Assembly (NCBI GenBank): GCA_009859145.1
Contig: VRVR01000051.1
Coordinates: 171,155-235,154 of the forward strand
Direction of reading: 5' to 3'
Length of the DNA: 64,000 nucleotides
Source: Andalucia godoyi
Lineage: Eukaryota; Discoba; Jakobea; Jakobida; Andaluciidae
Both the position numbers and the translations under genes were made by a program. Within the stretch, counting starts at the first letter, position 1, and every line of letters starts with the position of its first letter. The notes beneath the pieces were generated by a model. It saw only the letters and a program-made list of their open reading frames with translations. It did not search any database and had not been told where the DNA came from. Shown one piece after another: positions 58,960-64,000 of the stretch.

Positions 58960-59892
58960 TCACGGCTGAAACGCCTTGTGTATGGCGGTCATACAGGACG
59001 CGACTTCCTGGGTCGTTCCAACACACATGAACGAGTCGATGTCCATTACAGTCCCTTCGGCAATGGGACCGTTCCAAATGCGCACAATGCTCCATTTCGT
59101 GGTGGATTGCTGGTACGGCGTTAGACCAGAGAAGTCATAATACGCATACCCTACTACTGGAAAGCGGGACATCGCTCCCATTGCATACGTGTCGTCTTGC
59201 GTTGAGAGGATGACAGGAAGTTGAGACAACAGGCCTTGGCTTTGCCCTGGTGACGGAAGATGCGTCAAATTGCGGGCATCCGCGTCGAACGAGTAAAACT
59301 TGCTGAAATCACCCGTCATGTAGCCAGTGGGACTTTCGATTTGCAAATGCGTGATGTTTTCAGGAACATGAACAGACGCCAAATATCGGAAGCTTTGACT
59401 CACGCCGAACGGATTGAAAGAGACCGTCTTGTCCATTTGGTACTTTGATGTCTTTTCCGTGTTCTGGGCACACCCGCACGCCTTTTCACAAGTGCCGGGC
59501 CACATCCAAAAGGCAGGCATGATGGAGGTGTGGAGAGCATTTCCGTCCTTGTTGACTTTCAGAATCTCACTGGACGTGTGCGTGCCGTACCCATCCTTGG
59601 ATGCCCCGGCCTCCGTCGGGTTGTAACACTCGCCAATGGTCGTTGTCACGGCCATCTGCAATTCTCTTCCGTGGTCGCAAGCATTGATGAATTGCCGATT
59701 CCTAAACACCACCGAATCGATCGCGCCTGCAGTTCTCCTGCTTACGCTAACTTCAATGCCTTCCGGGCTCTTAATAGTCCATCGCTCCGAGATGTCAAAC
59801 CCGCAGGCCACAACACCCTGTGCTTCCGAGAAGTGCAGTGTGGACACTGCAAGTATCCCGCAGAAACATATCACCAAAGTAAGCGACGTCAT
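58960..59892 (-). CDS. Secreted protein of unknown family (310 aa)
   Basis: A signal peptide (LTLVICFCGILAVSTLHFSEA) is followed by about 285 residues rich in strands and aromatic residues: DSVVFRNRQFINACDHGRELQMA, GECYNPTEAGASKDG, SSEILKV, PAFWMWPG and GVSQSFRYLASVHVPENITHLQIESPTG. Seven or more cysteines and N-glycosylation sites fit an exported protein. The HGRELQ...GECYNPTEAG core recalls uncharacterised secreted beta-sandwich proteins of bacteria, which would suggest gene transfer, but I cannot verify this. No catalytic motif is identified. Confidence 0.75.
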   Translation of the reverse strand: MTSLTLVICFCGILAVSTLHFSEAQGVVACGFDISERWTIKSPEGIEVSVSRRTAGAIDSVVFRNRQFINACDHGRELQMAVTTTIGECYNPTEAGASKDGYGTHTSSEILKVNKDGNALHTSIMPAFWMWPGTCEKACGCAQNTEKTSKYQMDKTVSFNPFGVSQSFRYLASVHVPENITHLQIESPTGYMTGDFSKFYSFDADARNLTHLPSPGQSQGLLSQLPVILSTQDDTYAMGAMSRFPVVGYAYYDFSGLTPYQQSTTKWSIVRIWNGPIAEGTVMDIDSFMCVGTTQEVASCMTAIHKAFQP

Positions 59893-59969
59893 TTCAGAAA
59901 GCGTTTTTTCCCGACAGGCCTCGAAACGAGAAGAACAAATGATTCAGACCTCCTTTTTTGCCTGTATTA

Positions 59970-59970
59970 A

Positions 59971-60007
<37 letters not shown>
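59970..60007. repeat. (GA)n microsatellite upstream of the secreted-protein gene
   Basis: A GA run lies about 80 bp before the minus-strand start at 59892; on the coding strand it reads (TC)n. Confidence 0.95.
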
Positions 60008-60010
<3 letters not shown>

Positions 60011-60184
60011 GGCAGCGGAGATTTACGGACAGCGCACCTGCATTGACAAAGTCGTACGTCGCAACAACACTGAAAAGAACAATAGGGAATAAGTGCAACA
60101 CACGCAACAAAACGACAAGATAAGATGGGATAACATGACACATCACAACATGACACCAGAAGCGCGTTACGAATGCGGCGTCGC

Positions 60185-61468
60185 TCAGTGGCTTTCAATC
60201 CAATCGATAGCTCGCGACACAATGCTCGTCATGTTGGTATCTGGACCATACACTTCAATGGGGATTTGAAGTTCATCTCCGATTTGCTTCATCAACCGGA
60301 GCCCTGCCTTCTCATTCGGCCCGCCACGACGCACAAAGATCTTGAACCGACAAGCTTGCAGCTTTCCGTGAAATTCGTTGAATGCAGCAATAATCCCCTT
60401 GAACGAGCTCAATACATCCGTGAAATTGGCCACACCACCACCAAGCAACAATGCGCGGTTGTGTCCATCGGACGATCTTGTGGCGATTTTGAGAACAGTA
60501 CGGGCATACAAGTATGTTTCTTGCTCTTTTGGCGCTCCAGAATACTCGGCATAGTTTGCAAGTAACTTGCCGTATCCCATGTTGATAACCGTGTCGGCAA
60601 AAATCACAGACGCACCCCCTCCAGCTACCATAGTCCAGATGCGAGACGTGTGTGGATCATTGAGAATTGTGAACTTCAAGCTTGCGCCGGATTTCTCGTC
60701 CAATTCCTGGATACAGGACTCTTCTTCGGATTTCTCCCGGCCCCAAGGCTCCGGGAACTCCAGATTTTCTCCCCATTTCCTAACGTTCCGGAAGGACGCG
60801 TACGAATCGAGCTCCACTCGGAGATCCAGCGGAAATGCGGTGAAATTGTTCAAAATTGTAAACGGATTGCATTCCAGTAAAGTCATATCCAAATCGACGT
60901 ACACCAGGAAGCAAGCGCGGATAAATGCCGCGATTGCGTGCAACTCTTGATCTGATAGGTTCGCAGAGACAAAGAGATCCGAGATGGCAGCGTCCTCCAA
61001 CCTCTGCCCGGGAACGATCAGAATCTGCTTGACAAGATCCCAGTGCTCCTCGATGTCCATACCACCCGCCGTGGAAAACGACACCATTTCCCCTTCGCGC
61101 ACAGAGCGTATCGAGAAATAAAATTCTCTCTCATGGGGAACAAAGGGTTCGACAACAAACGATGTCATGCGACCAGTCACATCGTTGACGCAGACGGACT
61201 GACCCATACGTTCTTCAATCCAATCATGGGCTTCTTGCAATGATGCATTTAATTTGATTAGATTCTGTTTTCCTCTCTTTCCAAAGAGCATATCTGGCTT
61301 TACAACAAAGCGCGAGGATCGATCCACATCTTTGGACTGCTCCAGAAGAGTTGGTCCCCCAAGACGAACTTGATGCACAGCCAGGGGAAGAGCGAGATTC
61401 GACAGCCGAGCCGCATGTTCTCGCAACAACCGCTTTGCATCAAACTCTCGGATCTTCTTTCGTGCCAT
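60185..61468 (-). CDS. ACLA: ATP-citrate lyase, subunit A (split, plant/fungal type)
   Basis: The ATG at 61468 (MARKKIREFDAKRLLREH) starts a 427-residue protein, the usual ACLA length. ACLA and ACLB together make cytosolic acetyl-CoA and oxaloacetate from citrate for lipid synthesis. Conserved blocks are VVKPDMLFGKRGKQ, FVVEPFVPHEREFY, FSTAGGMDIEEHWD, LECNPF, KFTILNDPHTSRIWTMVAGGGAS, YADTV-like FADTVINMGYG, LANYAEYSGAP and VRRGGPNEKAGL, with IEVYGPDTNMTSIV at the end. It contains the ATP-grasp and citrate-binding parts; the phospho-His is expected in ACLB, which is not in this window. No targeting peptide is present. Confidence 0.96.
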   Translation of the reverse strand: MARKKIREFDAKRLLREHAARLSNLALPLAVHQVRLGGPTLLEQSKDVDRSSRFVVKPDMLFGKRGKQNLIKLNASLQEAHDWIEERMGQSVCVNDVTGRMTSFVVEPFVPHEREFYFSIRSVREGEMVSFSTAGGMDIEEHWDLVKQILIVPGQRLEDAAISDLFVSANLSDQELHAIAAFIRACFLVYVDLDMTLLECNPFTILNNFTAFPLDLRVELDSYASFRNVRKWGENLEFPEPWGREKSEEESCIQELDEKSGASLKFTILNDPHTSRIWTMVAGGGASVIFADTVINMGYGKLLANYAEYSGAPKEQETYLYARTVLKIATRSSDGHNRALLLGGGVANFTDVLSSFKGIIAAFNEFHGKLQACRFKIFVRRGGPNEKAGLRLMKQIGDELQIPIEVYGPDTNMTSIVSRAIDWIESH

Positions 61469-62044
61469 GGATACTGTACGCTGCAATCCTTACAAAGTGA
61501 AAAAATAATAGCAAACTGATAATCAAGAAGAAAGAGTCTGAGATCCAGGAGGGAGATGGTGGTGGGAAAAAAAGAAAAAGACCTCGGTTTCCTGTGCAAC
61601 CAGAAGAAACTCGACACATCGGCCTCCACTCAACACTGCGTGCGATTTCAGCACATGGGAAGATGTCGCTTGCTTTCGACGAAAAGGATTCAGCCCTCCT
61701 TGCCCGCAGCTTGCATGGAAGAACTGGGAGCCGCGCAAGCTGCTACGAAGCGAAAAAAAAAAACTGGAAAGCTGCCAGCCTTTTTCGAGGCCCACTGATG
61801 GGCAACGATGTCCAGCGCGTCCTGCATCAAGGGCTTCAATTGATGCTCATGTTGAGTGTGGATCCTCTCTTTCACCACAATTTCTCCAGCATCCTGTTTT
61901 GCAGCTCGTTTGTTCAGATTCTTCTTTTTCTTTTCGTTCACCCTTGTTGAAAACCTCCCGAGTCGTGAGCAAAGGCAGATTCCTTTTTATTTTTTTTCAA
62001 AGAAGAAAAAAAAAAAAAGGAAAATTAAATTAAATTTAAAAAAA
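61469..62044. promoter_or_regulatory. Divergent region ACLA / YIPF6
   Basis: The 576 bp holds both promoters. Frames of 80-120 codons on either strand (61594-61950 plus; 61690-61990 minus) lack an ATG or a recognisable domain. A-runs lie just before the YIPF6 ATG. Confidence 0.45.
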
Positions 62045-62599
62045 ATGGAAGTGGATCGCATGCCGCTTGAAAATACTCTGGATGAGCCGATAATCGACAC
62101 GGTGATGAGGGATTTGCGGGACATTGCCGCAAAGATATCCTACGTCCTGGTTCCGCGGAAAGGCTCTTTCGAACAGCTGCGAAGATGGGATCTATGGGGA
62201 CCAATGATTCTCTGTCTGCTTCTAGCTTCTTGCTTGTCTATTTCTGCTCCAGCTGGACAGGCGTCTCTCGTATTTGCGTCGGTGTTTGTTATCATCTGGT
62301 TTGGATCTGCGATTATCACTCTAAACTCGCAAGTCCTCGGCTCGCCTGTGTCCTTTTTCCAGACCGTGTGTATCCTTGGCTACTGTATCTTTCCTTTGGA
62401 TCTGGCTGCTTTCGTTTCGCTGTTCCTCCGAGACTTTTTTGTGTTGCGAGTCAGTTTGGTGGTGTTTTGCTTGATTTGGTCGTGCGGTGCGTCTCTTGGG
62501 TTTCTGTGGACTGCGGTGCCACCCAATCGCCGAGCACTATGCATATACCCCATTATCCTTTTTTTCTCAAGCATCTCCTGGATTATATGTGTTTCATAA
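62045..62599 (+). CDS. YIPF6: YIPF6 / Yip4-type Golgi membrane protein
   Basis: The 184-residue protein is a Yip1-domain protein of early secretory membranes that works in ER-Golgi traffic with Rab GTPases. The cytosolic N-terminus has TLDEPIIDTVMRDLRDIA and VLVPRKG. Then come WDLWGPMILCLLLA, FVIIWFGSAIITLNSQVLG and SFFQTVCILGYCIFPLDLAAFV, and VPPNRRALCIYPIILFF before the last segment; five membrane segments are expected. All match YIPF6 in order and spacing. The ATG at 62045 is directly preceded by an A-rich leader; the frame upstream is not protein-like. Confidence 0.95.
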   Translation: MEVDRMPLENTLDEPIIDTVMRDLRDIAAKISYVLVPRKGSFEQLRRWDLWGPMILCLLLASCLSISAPAGQASLVFASVFVIIWFGSAIITLNSQVLGSPVSFFQTVCILGYCIFPLDLAAFVSLFLRDFFVLRVSLVVFCLIWSCGASLGFLWTAVPPNRRALCIYPIILFFSSISWIICVS

Positions 62600-62703
62600 C
62601 AGCTGATTTATTTGCCTGTGCATTTTCGATAGGACAGTGTTTTATTTCCCCCCCCGTTCACCGCTTGGAATTCGTGTTGTCTCGTCTTCCGGCAGGAAAC
62701 GGA

Positions 62704-62955
62704 ATGCAAAGCAGACTGTCTGCAAGGATCAGCGAATACTGTGATGAGTCGATTCTTTCCGAGGATCGCCGGCGGACCGTGCAAATGCTTGTGCGTGACG
62801 TACCGGTGGCATTGTACCACAGGTTTCCGGACACGGATGGCCGCTTTGAAATCATGGCTTATGAACGGAACGTTATCACGGTGGGTCCAGAAGTCGAACG
62901 TCTGTTGTCCCCTCAGCTGGGCATCGGAACGAGGATCCTATCCGCAGAATCCTAG
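62704..62955 (+). CDS. Small protein (83 aa), unknown
   Basis: About 100 bp after the YIPF6 stop, an ATG starts an 83-codon frame with mixed, protein-like composition: SRLSARISEYCDESILSEDRR, VQMLVRDVPVALYHRFPDTDG and NVITVGPEVERLLSPQLG. There is no membrane segment or known motif. The reading frame is open upstream, but that part overlaps YIPF6 out of frame. It could be a separate small gene or part of a spliced one. Confidence 0.4.
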   Translation: MQSRLSARISEYCDESILSEDRRRTVQMLVRDVPVALYHRFPDTDGRFEIMAYERNVITVGPEVERLLSPQLGIGTRILSAES

Positions 62956-63778
62956 CGAAAATGAACATTTGTCCGGGGAGACAACTCGTGTTTCCTTCAA
63001 TGCAAACATGCTTTTTCAGCGGGAAAAAGCAAACCGGCAAAATCATTTTTGTTGTTTTCATCCAACTTAAAGAACGCTCTCCTCCCCTGTACCATTCGTA
63101 TTAGCAGGATCAGGCGTTGCACTTTGTGCCATCACAAATATGCACCGTTGCCACTTGTTGCGATATGATGAAGCAGTCTGAAGCACACGTAGGCAAAAAC
63201 ACTGCCACGAGCCATGCGCATGCGTTTGCTATCTTAAGTGATAGTACCAGTGTCGATCGTCGACCGCTAGGTCGCTAGACTGCGCGGCCTAATATATAAT
63301 ATCTTCCAGTTCGTTCATCATTCGTTGCACGTGTTTGTTTGTTTCATCACAATACTGTTTTCCACTCGAGATTATCATATGCCGTCTCATCCTATACACA
63401 TGCATATATATGATGATGATCAATAAAAACGCTCCAGCACCCAGTTCCCGTTGTCAGTGAGCGTAGCGAAGCTTTTCCCCCCGACCTCACGTAAGGACCC
63501 CCAATTCCGTGCGGTGTGCGTCCGTCCACCCAAATTAACAAATTTAACAGAAAAGCGTGTTGCTTTGTTCTTTTTTTGTACGCATTTAAAAACATATACA
63601 GTTTTACTTTCTTTGCAACTTCTAATCCCTTTCCACAATCAAGCCTGTGCGCCTTCTCCAGATTGTTTCAAAGAGAGACAGAAAACCGCAATCCGAGGGG
63701 TGCAGGGGGTCTCCCCTGAACGAAAAGCACAAATAAAGAAGAACAGTGTTCTTCAGCCATCATCATAAACAGAAATTG
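62956..63778. other. Gene-free stretch near the right edge
   Basis: In 823 bp I see no supported gene. There are small hairpins (CTATC/GATAG near 63220-63245; CGACC/GGTCG at about 63260-63275), TA-rich DNA, a short minus-strand frame ending at 63420, and a GC-rich patch with GGGGTGCAGGGGGTCTCCCC at 63697-63716. It contains the 3' flanks of the genes on both sides. Confidence 0.4.
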
Positions 63779-64000
63779 TCAGCATTCATTGCTCACATCA
63801 GTACAAAAAGAAAATGCTGCAGATTTGCCCATAATGACAGTCTGCAAGCTGTACAGAAGCTCCTCTTCTTTTTTAGCTGACTTCACAGTCCGAAGATCGT
63901 GTGTGTTGCAGGCACTACAATTTTTGGTTTCTCCACATGTCTCCATCCCCAATGCCCCGGATGGCGTCCCACAGGAAGATGGGCAGAACAGAAATCCGGC
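63779..64000 (-). CDS. 3' end of a Cys-rich protein, cut by the window edge
   Basis: The minus strand is open from the right edge to a TGA at 63779-63781, giving 73 residues in a single frame. The sequence has Cys spacings CPSSC, ETCGETKNCSAC and a Cys two residues before... the end (NEC at the very C-terminus), mixed with ordinary residues (DLRTVKSAKKEEELLYSLQ). This suggests an extracellular disulfide-rich module. It is too short to place in a family, and the start and any membrane anchor lie outside the window. Confidence 0.5.
   Translation of the reverse strand, partial: AGFLFCPSSCGTPSGALGMETCGETKNCSACNTHDLRTVKSAKKEEELLYSLQTVIMGKSAAFSFCTDVSNEC

Noticed and set aside
61690-61990. Minus-strand open frame with protein-like segment (KERIHTQHEHQLKPLMQDALD) before ACLA
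   Set aside because: No ATG in frame and no room for an upstream exon before YIPF6; ends within T-rich DNA. Possibly chance.
63420-63638. Minus-strand frame ending TLTDNGNWVLERFY
   Set aside because: Too short, starts without ATG in AT-rich DNA, and no family or transposon match can be named.
63660-63720. GC-rich patch with GGGGTGCAGGGGGTCTCCCC, possible mobile-element trace
   Set aside because: A short self-complementary patch alone does not support an element.

Overview
This is a nuclear segment from a compact, intron-poor eukaryotic genome, most likely a free-living heterotrophic protist. It carries a histone H2A gene, eukaryote-only families (lipin, RabGGTase beta, YIPF6, kinesin, fidgetin-like ATPase, UTP6, DXO), single dispersed nuclear-type tRNA genes (Asn, Gln, Glu), AATAAA-like 3' ends and many microsatellites. 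About 38 protein genes are packed on both strands with mostly 100-600 bp between them. Only two introns can be supported, both with GTATGT donors (175 and about 171 bp). A MinD with a mitochondrial-type presequence, and no plastid-type gene, points to a lineage that kept bacterial mitochondrial division (jakobid-like, for example Andalucia-like). That assignment is inference.

Layout. 1-4.6 kb: 3' end of a Fhit hydrolase (with an in-frame TAG), a coiled-coil protein, histone H2A, a histidine phosphatase and a DXO/Rai1 decapping nuclease. 4.6-8.4 kb: PdxT and PdxS, transcribed divergently (the complete PLP synthase), and an L-galactose dehydrogenase-like reductase. 8.5-21 kb: UTP6, NADH-cytochrome b5 reductase, a DUF1275 membrane protein, a long disordered coiled-coil protein, FIGNL1 and tRNA-Asn. 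21-34 kb: two unknown genes, an ACAD11-type kinase/acyl-CoA dehydrogenase fusion, MinD, a small secreted protein, an ARK/KIN-U-like kinesin and an unknown gene. 34-40 kb: a 1100-residue protein with leucine-rich repeats and six SCP2-like repeats, head to head with a Cys-rich membrane protein. 40-53 kb: bubblegum-type acyl-CoA synthetase, RabGGTase beta, tRNA-Gln, a LYR-motif protein, a TPR protein, an F-box protein, a thiolase and tRNA-Glu. 53-64 kb: lipin, a START protein, a Vid27-like protein, a secreted protein, ATP-citrate lyase subunit A, YIPF6 and the end of a Cys-rich gene.

Shared themes. Lipid metabolism is prominent: acyl-CoA synthetase, ACAD11-like protein (C-terminal SKI, a PTS1-type end), thiolase (N-terminal nonapeptide that fits PTS2), lipin, START, SCP2 repeats and ACLA. 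This suggests peroxisomal beta-oxidation and cytosolic acetyl-CoA supply, although the genes are not an operon. Simple-sequence DNA invades coding regions as in-frame hexanucleotide repeats giving QG, HQ or PT dipeptides, and dinucleotide tracts sit just before several start codons. The most unusual objects are the LRR-(SCP2)6 protein and the mitochondrial MinD.
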